Below are positions 7,890 to 16,032 of a stretch of 34,579 nt of DNA, in pieces. A program made the position numbers and the translations under genes. Origin of the DNA: Dysgonomonas gadei ATCC BAA-286 (GTDB taxonomy: Bacteria; Bacteroidota; Bacteroidia; Bacteroidales; Dysgonomonadaceae); the NCBI RefSeq assembly GCF_000213555.1, contig NZ_GL891989.1:50509-85087 (forward strand), in the 5' to 3' direction. The notes beneath the pieces are model-generated. The model had not been told where the DNA came from and ran no database searches. It worked only from the letters and a program-made list of their open reading frames with translations. Position 1 is the stretch's first letter, and every line of letters begins with the position of its first letter.

Positions 7890-9842
7890 TTATTCTATAA
7901 CGGCAGCAAAGCCCCCGTTTCTTGCCATGTTGATCTTTATTTTGTCCCCTGATTTCACACTTGATGATTTTTTTCGATAATCCATCGCCTGACGTCCCGC
8001 ATTAATGCCATCCTCAAAAGACGTCATTGTATACGTTTTTCCATTGTTTAGAAAGTTCAGGTCCAGTTCAAATTCACGGGAGGTTTCTTTATTGTTAGTC
8101 ATACCGCCGATATACCATTTATCACCCTTGCGTTTAGCTACTATCGCGTATTCTCCTGCCTGCGCCGCTAAAGCTTTAGTTTCGTCCCATGTGGTAGGCA
8201 CTTGTGTGATGAACTTTGTGCAATCCTCATTGCGGTAGTATAAAGTAGGATTATCCGCTAACATTTGTAGCCCGCTTTCGAAGATTACAAATAGCGCCAG
8301 CTGATAAGCACGTGTTCCTATACTCGCAGAATTCGGCCTTTGTCCGCAATATACATTCGGTTGCATGCTGATCATGGCTCCCGGTGTATAATCCATAGGC
8401 CCTACGGCATTACGCATAAACGGAAAATAAACACTGTTGTCGGGAGTACAGCCGCCCATTTGCTCCATTCCTCTTACGCCCTCGTAAGAGAGTACGTTCG
8501 GATACTTATATTCCAGTCCGGCCGGTTTGAAAGAGCCGTGAAAATCAACAAGGATATTGTACTTCGCGGCTTCTTTTGCCACTCTTTCGTAATAGTTTAC
8601 CATCCACTGGTCGCTTCTGTCCATGAAGTCGATTTTTACACCCTTTACACCCCATTCCTGAAACGTCTTGAATATCTCGAAATTGTTTTCTACAACCAGC
8701 CATGTAAGCCAGAGTACAATGCCTACATTCTTTTCTTTTCCGTAGCGGATCAGTTCATGTACATCTACTTTCGGATTCGGTGTGTAAGGATCGCGGGTAC
8801 TCATTGCCCAGCCTTCATCCATAATAATATAAGGGATTCCGAACTTAGAAGCGAAATCTATATAGTACTTATATGTTTCCAGATTGTATCCCGCAACAAA
8901 ATTTACATCCGGGCCGTAAGGCGATGCATCATTCCACCATTCCCAGCTTACCTGTCCGGGTTTTATCCATGATACGTCTTGCAGTTGGCTTTTAGTCGCA
9001 AGGTTGTATGTCATGGTGTTTTCTATCAGTTGTTTATCGTCTTTTGTTATCACAAAATAACGCCACGGATAATTCCTTTTTCCGGACGCCTTGGCGATAT
9101 AATCGGCTTCTTTGAGCAGCTTTACACTGCGGTCACCGTCGTCACCAAATTCAAGGGGGACTTTGGGGAATACCGATTGCATACCGTTAGTGCCTGTGCC
9201 TTTAAGAAACAGGCATGGATAATCAGACAGGTCGGATTCCGAGATAAGTATTTTGTATTGCTTCTTTGTATCTATCAATACAGGGAGTACAGCCATCTTA
9301 TCCGAGGCTTTCCAGTCTGTACTTTCTATGTGTGTATAGGGTTCCTCATATGCAGTTTTGAAACTGCCCGGCTGTTGCAGGTGCAGCAGATAGCCGGCTG
9401 GGAAGTTTACAACGAAGTCTTCACCTAATACTTCTACTTCCGTTTTCTTATTTGTAATAAAGCGGTAAGCAATTCCATCATTATAGGCACGGAATTCGAT
9501 TGAATAATCGCCTTTGAATGTAAGCAGGAGTTGGTTATACTCATCTTTTACAGTTGAAAACTTCAATGGGACAACAGGTTTGCTTTCCGATTTTACCTGT
9601 GACCGTTTTTGTTTCGCTAATTTGGGCTTTTGCCCCAGAGTGTCGTTTCTAAGGTTTAGCTGTAAATAATTATTTGTTAATAATGTATCACTATTGTACG
9701 AAATATTATAATATATCTTATCGGATATATTTAATGATACCTTGAGTTCTCCGTTCGGAGACGACAGTTCTGTTTGTTTCTGCGCATGCAAGTATAATGC
9801 GAAGCAGTTTATCAATAAAACTGTGAGTAAGATTTTTTTCAT
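7890..9842 (-). CDS. Glycoside hydrolase family 97, probable retaining alpha-galactosidase type
   Basis: Secreted or periplasmic alpha-glycosidase, 650 residues with a signal peptide ending near LYLHAQ (residue 20). GH97 layout: N-terminal beta-sandwich (about 25-290), TIM barrel (about 290-560, starting GQVSWEWWNDASPYG) and C-terminal domain. GH97 has inverting members (SusB, Glu base) and retaining members with an Asp nucleophile. Here GVKIDFMDRSDQ places Asp405 and GVRGMEQ places Glu460; the 55-residue spacing matches what I recall for the Asp/Glu pair of the retaining Bacteroides alpha-galactosidase BT1871 (662 residues). The alpha-galactosidase call is therefore inferred, the family is firm. 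It follows GH76 by 115 bases on the same strand. Confidence 0.88.
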   Translation of the reverse strand: MKKILLTVLLINCFALYLHAQKQTELSSPNGELKVSLNISDKIYYNISYNSDTLLTNNYLQLNLRNDTLGQKPKLAKQKRSQVKSESKPVVPLKFSTVKDEYNQLLLTFKGDYSIEFRAYNDGIAYRFITNKKTEVEVLGEDFVVNFPAGYLLHLQQPGSFKTAYEEPYTHIESTDWKASDKMAVLPVLIDTKKQYKILISESDLSDYPCLFLKGTGTNGMQSVFPKVPLEFGDDGDRSVKLLKEADYIAKASGKRNYPWRYFVITKDDKQLIENTMTYNLATKSQLQDVSWIKPGQVSWEWWNDASPYGPDVNFVAGYNLETYKYYIDFASKFGIPYIIMDEGWAMSTRDPYTPNPKVDVHELIRYGKEKNVGIVLWLTWLVVENNFEIFKTFQEWGVKGVKIDFMDRSDQWMVNYYERVAKEAAKYNILVDFHGSFKPAGLEYKYPNVLSYEGVRGMEQMGGCTPDNSVYFPFMRNAVGPMDYTPGAMISMQPNVYCGQRPNSASIGTRAYQLALFVIFESGLQMLADNPTLYYRNEDCTKFITQVPTTWDETKALAAQAGEYAIVAKRKGDKWYIGGMTNNKETSREFELDLNFLNNGKTYTMTSFEDGINAGRQAMDYRKKSSSVKSGDKIKINMARNGGFAAVIE

Positions 9843-9894
9843 TCCGGTCGTTAAATTTTAAGGGGTGTTATTGATTTATAAGTTATAAATTATA

Positions 9895-9945
9895 AATTAA
9901 GAATCATAAGTTACATGTCATTCACAGCACTCTTGATTCTTAATT
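9895..9945. repeat. Inverted repeat between GH76 and GH97 genes
   Basis: AATTAAGAATCA at 9895-9906 is the inverse complement of TGATTCTTAATT at 9934-9945. The AT-rich 12-bp stem has a 27-base loop. It lies inside a probable two-gene transcript and could act as a processing or attenuation hairpin. Confidence 0.55.
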
Positions 9946-9957
9946 ATTCATTCTTAA

Positions 9958-11148
9958 TTATTTTATAGCTCCTATCCGTGCATACATTTCAACCATAGCA
10001 GCCTGTGTCAATAACCATTTTTTGTCATCCTTCTTTTCTCCGCTCCAGTCGGTATTGAAGAGCCCGTTATTGTCGCGGGTGTGTGCCCATGCATAATCCA
10101 GATTCTTATCGAAGGCGTCTATATAGGTCTTGTTGTTGTCCAGATGATATAGTTCTATAAAACCTCTTAGCATAACAGCTATAAACCAGACGTCGCCTTT
10201 CTTCAGTAATCTGAACTGTTCGCCCTCCGGTGAGGTGAAATCGGTAAAGAAGTGATTGTAGCATGACCCGGCTATATTCTGAGCCTCGGAGAGATATGTT
10301 TCATCCTTTGTAAATTTATATAAGAGCGCCGCAGATTGCATCATCTGCCCACTGTTGTAAGCATATTTTGCTTCGCCTATTTTGCCGTCCAGCCTCACAT
10401 TGTCATAGTAAAGATAGTCTGATGTATCCTGTAAATGCTTTTTGGTCCAGTCATACAGGTTTTTTCCAAAATGGAAGTATGTGCTGTCTTTTGTGGATTC
10501 GAAAAGTTTCAGTGCAAAGACAGAACCCGGGGCGTTCGAACAGGTATTTTTTGATTCTTTTTTCTGTTCGCACCAATAGATGCCACCGTCCAGTTTATCG
10601 TCGATACCGCTGGCTACGAAAGTCCAGATAAGCTTTGCCTTATCAAGATATTTAGGCTCGTTAGTCATCATATAAGTGTCAGTAAAGTCGATACCCAGCC
10701 ATACATTATCATCGTAGAAACGGTCCGATCGTGGAGCGGTATTGATATAGGAGGCATATCCCGGAGGATTTCTTTTCAGATCGAAATACTCTTCCAGTCC
10801 CGGAAGTACTTTGGTGTCCAGTATTTGTTGGTATTTTTTGTCATTTGTTGCTTCAAACAATGCGTTTACAGCAGAGAATGTACCGGAATAGGGCCACAGG
10901 TAGGAATACTGGTTGGGGGTATTGGCCTGTTCTGAAGAAGCCAGATATGTGGCCATGTATGCTTCATCGAACGGATAATTTTCCCGTAGAAGATTCGTAT
11001 TCGGAGCCGAATAATTCTGATAAAGGGAATCGAGTGTAAGCCGGGCTCTTTCTTTATTAGAGGGGATGTTTGATGCTTCTTTTTTATTACAATTGCTAAA
11101 GGCGCAGATACTGATGATTAAACTAAAAAAAATGGATGTCCTTTTCAT
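9958..11148 (-). CDS. Glycoside hydrolase family 76 lipoprotein (alpha-1,6-mannanase-like)
   Basis: A 396-residue predicted lipoprotein: signal peptide with AFSNC lipobox (Cys20), then an alpha/alpha-barrel. GH76 enzymes are endo-alpha-1,6-mannanases, acting for example on fungal mannan. The paired acidic residues of the family are matched by Asp146-Asp147 in FYDDNVWLG; further family-like segments are DGGIYWCEQ, YAYNSGQMMQSAALLYKFT and the C-terminal LTQAAMVEMYARI. Substrate is inferred from the family only; no SusC/SusD pair is present here. The stop codon falls in an AT-rich repeat phrase that also occurs near 7.5 kb. Confidence 0.85.
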   Translation of the reverse strand: MKRTSIFFSLIISICAFSNCNKKEASNIPSNKERARLTLDSLYQNYSAPNTNLLRENYPFDEAYMATYLASSEQANTPNQYSYLWPYSGTFSAVNALFEATNDKKYQQILDTKVLPGLEEYFDLKRNPPGYASYINTAPRSDRFYDDNVWLGIDFTDTYMMTNEPKYLDKAKLIWTFVASGIDDKLDGGIYWCEQKKESKNTCSNAPGSVFALKLFESTKDSTYFHFGKNLYDWTKKHLQDTSDYLYYDNVRLDGKIGEAKYAYNSGQMMQSAALLYKFTKDETYLSEAQNIAGSCYNHFFTDFTSPEGEQFRLLKKGDVWFIAVMLRGFIELYHLDNNKTYIDAFDKNLDYAWAHTRDNNGLFNTDWSGEKKDDKKWLLTQAAMVEMYARIGAIK

Positions 11149-11539
11149 TTACCTTATTTTTGTTTGTTGAAATATTTTGTTCCATAGGTTGCATATCTAA
11201 AGATATGATATTGGCTTGTTCCTATTTCTTATACAAAGGTGAAACAATGCTATAAAAACCGAAACCGGTCTAAGCACAGGTATTAAATGTTAATCGTTAA
11301 TTTTCGGGTACTTATTTGCAAAATGATGCATACCGGCAAATATATTCTTTAAATATATGAACAGATAAGTATGATGATGACAAATAGCTTGCAATGATAC
11401 TAAAATTATGTGATATCTGCAAAAGAATGTTTTTGTAAGATCTATCTTTGTTAAGTCCGTTGATATGGAGTTTGATAATCTATAAATGTCTTGTCACTAG
11501 ATAGTTTGTTCTGTCGTATTATTCCCCTTGTAATCTTTT
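11149..11539. other. Intergenic region upstream of GH76, no gene seen
   Basis: AT-rich DNA between the GH76 start and the stop of the upstream regulator, both minus strand. It should hold the GH76-GH97 promoter, but I see no exact -7/-33 pair. Nothing else recognisable. Confidence 0.5.
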
Positions 11540-12511
11540 TCAGTCGGAGATCATGGCCTCTATATACTCTCTTTGGGAATTTAGGAACTCAGCCTGTAAG
11601 AGTTCGTTTGACTTTGTTATCAGAGTAGAATATTTCATTAACGATTCGAGCCATTTTTTCTGGATAGCGCAGGCTTCGTGATTGAATACCATTATCGGGT
11701 TTACTGTATATACCCAGAACTGTGAACATACATTCCCATCGTATTCAAGATAGGAATAATTAGATTCAATATTTAGCGCTGATAGATAAATAAGCATATT
11801 TACACCTGCCTTATTGGTTCCGGTTTGTAATATCTGCTCCAGTTCGTTGACTATTTGCCGCAACTCTTCCTGCATCGCTTTCAATTCCTCTTTGTCTATA
11901 AGGTTTCTTCTGTAATAATATAACATCTCGTCTATTAAAGATGAAAAAACATTTTTATCTATTATTAAGGTGATATTATTTAATCTCAGATAATTATACG
12001 CGTATTTTTTATAGTCTGCATTCAGTTGAGATGGGACCTCTAATTCCGAAAAGTAGAAATTGAGAGGTACATTATGGGTTTGATGAACCCATTTGAAATA
12101 CCTGAATTTTTTAATGTATTCATAATTCGCTGTCAGAACGATAGATACTCTGTTATTTGCAATAATTACTTCAGACGACTTTGCTTTTCGTATCTTCTCA
12201 TAAATGTTGTTGATATTGTTTATGATCTGTGAATAAGTTTCTGTGGCTTCCGGAGTCTTGCTTACATTCAAATCGAAAAAGGCACGTTCTTTACTGTTTT
12301 GTCCTACTAATTCGTCAAGGGACAGCCCAAGTTTGGCAGATATTATTGCCGCTTCCTCCAATGTGAGCGGTATGTCTCCTCTGACTCTGCGATAGGCCGA
12401 TTCTCTGCTTATATCCAGTATGTCCATAAGGAACGGAACTGATTTTTGGTTCACAGGCATATAGTCTTGTATAGCAGCGATAAGTTTATCGCTCAATAAT
12501 ATATTCTTCAT
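11540..12511 (-). CDS. Helix-turn-helix regulator (BetR-like N-terminus)
   Basis: A 323-residue DNA-binding protein. Residues about 20-72 form an XRE/BetR-like helix-turn-helix (VPFLMDILDISRESAYRRVR, LTLEEAAIISAKLGLSLDEL). The rest, mostly helical with a coiled-coil-like stretch (KEELKAMQEELRQIVNELEQ), has no domain I recognise; such proteins are frequent in Bacteroidetes. It is transcribed away from the TonB-dependent receptor gene, with a 283-base palindrome-rich gap between them, so control of the receptor is the obvious inference. No inducer can be named. Confidence 0.7.
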   Translation of the reverse strand: MKNILLSDKLIAAIQDYMPVNQKSVPFLMDILDISRESAYRRVRGDIPLTLEEAAIISAKLGLSLDELVGQNSKERAFFDLNVSKTPEATETYSQIINNINNIYEKIRKAKSSEVIIANNRVSIVLTANYEYIKKFRYFKWVHQTHNVPLNFYFSELEVPSQLNADYKKYAYNYLRLNNITLIIDKNVFSSLIDEMLYYYRRNLIDKEELKAMQEELRQIVNELEQILQTGTNKAGVNMLIYLSALNIESNYSYLEYDGNVCSQFWVYTVNPIMVFNHEACAIQKKWLESLMKYSTLITKSNELLQAEFLNSQREYIEAMISD

Positions 12512-12689
12512 AATGTTTTCTTGTATGAGATAATAACCCCTTTTCGGATAAAATGTTTTGAAAATCGTTGAAATAAATGGATCGAGTAAAACTCTATTAT
12601 ATATTGTATGAACAAAGATGTAGAAAATTCATGAATTTATTTATACCGAAAACTATTTGTTTTCAAAAAAAATCATGCATGAAGAGTAG

Positions 12690-12716
12690 ATGAATAAAAG
12701 GGGATTTTTTATTCAT
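12690..12716. promoter_or_regulatory. Inverted repeat in the divergent promoter region
   Basis: ATGAATAAAA (12690-12699) pairs with TTTTATTCAT (12707-12716) across GGGGATT. A perfect 10-bp stem lies just upstream of the receptor promoter, so it could be an operator or a structure ending leftward transcripts. Confidence 0.5.
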
Positions 12717-12723
12717 ACTATTA

Positions 12724-12743
12724 AATCACTACATCTAGTGATT
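12724..12743. promoter_or_regulatory. Operator-like palindrome upstream of the TonB-dependent receptor
   Basis: AATCACTA CATC TAGTGATT is a perfect 8-bp inverted repeat that abuts the candidate -33 TTG of the receptor promoter. It is well placed for binding by the divergent regulator. Confidence 0.6.
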
Positions 12744-12772
12744 GTTGGAAATAAAGAGAATATATTACTTTG
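12742..12772 (+). promoter_or_regulatory. Candidate promoter of the TonB-dependent receptor
   Basis: TTG at 12742-12744, a 20-base spacer and TTACTTTG at 12765-12772 (one mismatch to TAnnTTTG), about 22 bases before the first start codon. Confidence 0.5.
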
Positions 12773-12794
12773 TGCATTCCAATAAATATAATTT

Positions 12795-15083
12795 ATGAGA
12801 CAACATTCTTATATGAAAAATACATTATTGATAATGTTACTATCTGTATCGACCATTCCTCTTTTTGCAAAAGGTGAATTGCCAAAAGATACATTATATA
12901 CAGAGTTGAAAAATGATATAGTTATCCTTTCCACTACGAAAGAAACCAACAGCCTGAAATCTTTGCCGGCCGCAGTTTCAGTTTTCTCTCCAAAAAATCT
13001 GGATGCATTACAGGTACATTCCCTGAAAGACCTGAGCGCTATTGTGCCTAACTATTTCGCTGCGGATTATGGTTCTAAAATGACTGCACCTGTTTATATA
13101 CGGGGGATAGGCGCACGGTCAGGCGACCAGACGGTGAGTATGTATGTGGACAATATTCCGTATTTTAATACGACATCTTTCGATACAGAATTATTCGATA
13201 TACAGCGGATAGAGGTGTTGAGAGGTACACAGGGTACACTCTATGGCCGCAATGCAATGGGGGGTATTATGAATATTTACACTTATTCACCTTTGACATA
13301 TGAAGGTACGAGTGTTAGGGTAGGTGGAGGAAATTATGGCTTGTTCACGGCCAATGCGTCCCATTATCAGAGGCTGAATAATAAAACGGGACTCTCTGTC
13401 GGAGCCTATTACCGCCAGGATAACGGATATTTCACCAATCTATATACAGGCAAAAAGGCCGATGACCTGAAGAATACAGGAGCCCGGGCTAAGTTCGTAT
13501 GGGACATAACCTCACGTCTTTCATTGAATTACAGTCTGAGTTTCGATTATGTAGATCAGGGAGCTTTTCCTTATGCGAATGTAGCAACAGGGGATATAAA
13601 TTATGATTCGGAAGGCTACTACAAGCGCAGGCTCGTAACAAACGGACTGGCCCTGAAATATACAGGTAACAACTACGAGATAAATTCCACAACCGGATAT
13701 CAATATCTCAATGATGAAATGAATATGGATCAGGATTATACGCCTTTGTCCCTTTTTCAGATAAACCAGCGTCAGCGCCAGAATTCATTGAGTCAGGAAG
13801 TCACTGTAAAATCGGTGAGCGCTTCCGATTATCAATGGTCGTTCGGCGGATATGGTTTTTACGATTACCTGCACAACACGCCTCCTGTATATATGATGAA
13901 AGACGGGATAAAGCGTTTTCTGCAAGACCCGTTGACAAACGCAGGGGCACCCATTACTTTTACCGATAATCAGATTGATCTGAATGGTGAGTACAAGCGC
14001 CCTATTTACGGATTGGCAGCCTTTCATCAATCGACATTCAATAACCTGTTCGGACTAAAAGGCTTCTCTGCCACGTTGGGATTACGCCTCGATTATGAAA
14101 AGACAAAACTGGATTATAATGCCTATACCTCTGCCGGATTTGATATAAATACAGGGCCGGGCAGGCCTGTAATATCCGATAGGGTTGCCACAGAGCTTGT
14201 AGGCAGTTCATCTTCCGACTATCTGGAATTATTGCCGAAAGGTGTTCTGAAATACCAGTTCAACCCTGACTCATATGTATATGCGTCAGCATCTAAAGGG
14301 TATAAAGCCGGTGGACACAATATCCAGATATTTGCCGATTTATTACAGGAAGCCTTAGAGGAAGCGATGAAAAACAGTATGCCGGGAGCTCAGCCTTCAG
14401 AGGATAATACTCCGATAAATGAGCGTATTTCATATGACCCTGAATATAGCTGGAATTACGAATTGGGAGGACAGGCCGATATAATCAGTAATACTTTATC
14501 TGCCAATGTTGCGTTGTATTATATGGATGTACGCGATGTGCAGATTACCCAGTTTATAAAGACCGGGGGCGGACGTATGGTAAGCAATGCCGGCAAAGCA
14601 GAGAGCAAAGGCCTGGAAGTCGGGATAAAAGCCCGTCCCTGCAATGGCTTTTATCTTTATGCAAGCTACGGATTAGCCGATGCCACATTCAAGGATTATA
14701 AAATAAGGGATAAAGAAGGGACTGTTATCCACGATTATACAGGAAATCATATTCCTTTTGCTCCAAGTTCTACATTCAGTATAGGCGGCAGTATTTCTTA
14801 CGATTTCAAACATAATACAATCCTTGATAAGATCACATTCGATACCAACTTTGCAGGAGTAGGCAAAGTATACTGGGCTGAGGATAATGATATGTCCCAA
14901 GGCTTTTACGGTACACTCAACGCTCATCTGGCATTGGATAAAAGTATATTTACACTCGAATTGTGGGGAAAGAATATCCTCGACAGGGATTATAATACGT
15001 TCCTGTTCGAATCTATGGGCGACTATTTTGCACAAAAAGGAAAGCCGATGCGCTGGGGGGCTTCGCTGAAAATTGCATTGTAG
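12795..15083 (+). CDS. TonB-dependent outer-membrane receptor
   Basis: Active importer of a scarce ligand across the outer membrane, energised by TonB. 762 residues; signal peptide ending near LFAKG (an in-frame ATG at 12813 would give a more typical n-region). DIVILSTTKE near the mature N-terminus resembles a TonB box. The plug domain (about 45-165) has APVYIRGIGARSGDQTVSMY, FDIQRIEVLRGTQGTLYGRN and AMGGIMNIYT; the remainder is the 22-strand barrel, with typical YVYASASKGYKAGGHN and SKGLEVGIKARP segments. There is no SusD partner and no N-terminal carboxypeptidase-like extension, so this is a siderophore/vitamin-type rather than SusC-type receptor; the ligand is unknown. A divergent regulator sits upstream. 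Confidence 0.9.
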   Translation: MRQHSYMKNTLLIMLLSVSTIPLFAKGELPKDTLYTELKNDIVILSTTKETNSLKSLPAAVSVFSPKNLDALQVHSLKDLSAIVPNYFAADYGSKMTAPVYIRGIGARSGDQTVSMYVDNIPYFNTTSFDTELFDIQRIEVLRGTQGTLYGRNAMGGIMNIYTYSPLTYEGTSVRVGGGNYGLFTANASHYQRLNNKTGLSVGAYYRQDNGYFTNLYTGKKADDLKNTGARAKFVWDITSRLSLNYSLSFDYVDQGAFPYANVATGDINYDSEGYYKRRLVTNGLALKYTGNNYEINSTTGYQYLNDEMNMDQDYTPLSLFQINQRQRQNSLSQEVTVKSVSASDYQWSFGGYGFYDYLHNTPPVYMMKDGIKRFLQDPLTNAGAPITFTDNQIDLNGEYKRPIYGLAAFHQSTFNNLFGLKGFSATLGLRLDYEKTKLDYNAYTSAGFDINTGPGRPVISDRVATELVGSSSSDYLELLPKGVLKYQFNPDSYVYASASKGYKAGGHNIQIFADLLQEALEEAMKNSMPGAQPSEDNTPINERISYDPEYSWNYELGGQADIISNTLSANVALYYMDVRDVQITQFIKTGGGRMVSNAGKAESKGLEVGIKARPCNGFYLYASYGLADATFKDYKIRDKEGTVIHDYTGNHIPFAPSSTFSIGGSISYDFKHNTILDKITFDTNFAGVGKVYWAEDNDMSQGFYGTLNAHLALDKSIFTLELWGKNILDRDYNTFLFESMGDYFAQKGKPMRWGASLKIAL

Positions 15084-15103
15084 TTGATTGAATGTATTTT
15101 GAT

Positions 15104-15163
15104 GTAGGGGCGAATAAATATTCGCCCGCAACAATCAACGGGCGAATATTTATTCGCCCCTAC
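15104..15163. repeat. REP-like nested palindrome between convergent genes
   Basis: The 25-base arm at 15104-15128 is the exact inverse complement of 15139-15163, around a 10-base loop. Each arm is itself palindromic: GGGCGAATA AA TATTCGCCC. GTAGGGGCGAATA-type elements recur in many bacterial genomes as intergenic REP/MITE-like units. Here it probably also terminates both the receptor gene and rhaD. Confidence 0.9.
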
Positions 15164-15189
15164 GAGCGATAATTCAATTTGTATTTCTT

Positions 15190-15999
15190 TTATTTTGGCA
15201 GGTTGAACGCGACTTTCAACGCTTCCATATCCTTCATGGACGTACCTTCCGGCTCGAATCCCATCGATTTGGCTGTCAGGTAAATCTGTGCGGATTTGGA
15301 TAAGGTATCCACCATGTCGAAAGCCTCCATTATGTTTTCACTGACAGAGCAGACCCCGTGCTTTTCCCACATCACCACATCGTAGTCTTTCAGCATTTCC
15401 ACCGTGGCATCTGCCAGTTCCATCGAGCTTGGCATTTTGTACGGGATGATACCCAGGCCTTTCGGACAGAACGCCCGTGTTTCGGGAATCATACTCCAGA
15501 GCAGGTAGGTAAGCTTGTCTTTTTCGAGGAAAGCGGGATTATGAGTCATTGCTATCAGGTCGATAGGATGCGTATGCAACGCCGCTTTATAACCCGAGCC
15601 TATTCCTATCTGGTAATTGTGCATCGATAAATGTGACGGAAGCTCAGAGGTCGGCTTCACCGGATTATCCGCTATTATCACATAGCTGGCACAGTCGTCG
15701 AGAATCCGAATAACGGATGCATTTTCCATCGGCCAGCGAGCAAGGTCGCGCATACGCCTGTTTGTACCTTTGCAGAAGAAATAGCAGCCTTTGAGATGCG
15801 GAAGAGGCTTTCCTATCTGCATCACTTCGCTTATGGGCTTCATATTCCGTATTTCATCGTCTACCACATCGGTAATATTGATCGTGATATTTCCACCGTT
15901 ACGTTCAGCCCATCCTTTCTGCCACAGGTAGCCGGCTACTTCGGCAACTTCATTTACCCGTTTGGCGAGTTCGGGGCGATTTTCCAATATTGATTTCAT
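15190..15999 (-). CDS. rhaD: Rhamnulose-1-phosphate aldolase
   Basis: Class II zinc aldolase splitting L-rhamnulose-1-phosphate into dihydroxyacetone phosphate and L-lactaldehyde. 269 residues, close to E. coli RhaD. Zinc ligands are visible as His142 and His144 (LHTHPID) and His214 (WEKHGV), with catalytic Glu119 in PTSELPSH. ERNGGNITI near residue 32 is the phosphate-binding region of the aldolase/adducin fold. Last gene of the rhamnose operon, 33 bases after the GH106 stop. Confidence 0.95.
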   Translation of the reverse strand: MKSILENRPELAKRVNEVAEVAGYLWQKGWAERNGGNITINITDVVDDEIRNMKPISEVMQIGKPLPHLKGCYFFCKGTNRRMRDLARWPMENASVIRILDDCASYVIIADNPVKPTSELPSHLSMHNYQIGIGSGYKAALHTHPIDLIAMTHNPAFLEKDKLTYLLWSMIPETRAFCPKGLGIIPYKMPSSMELADATVEMLKDYDVVMWEKHGVCSVSENIMEAFDMVDTLSKSAQIYLTAKSMGFEPEGTSMKDMEALKVAFNLPK

Positions 16000-16032
16000 T
16001 TTTATAATATTATAATTTCTGTAATTATCTTT

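Noticed and set aside
8340..8972. 210-residue open frame antisense to the GH97 gene
   Set aside because: Lies wholly within a well-supported glycosidase and has no family features; codon shadow.
14673..15134. 153-residue frame antisense to the receptor's 3' end
   Set aside because: Shadow of the TonB receptor; the real sense strand is clear.
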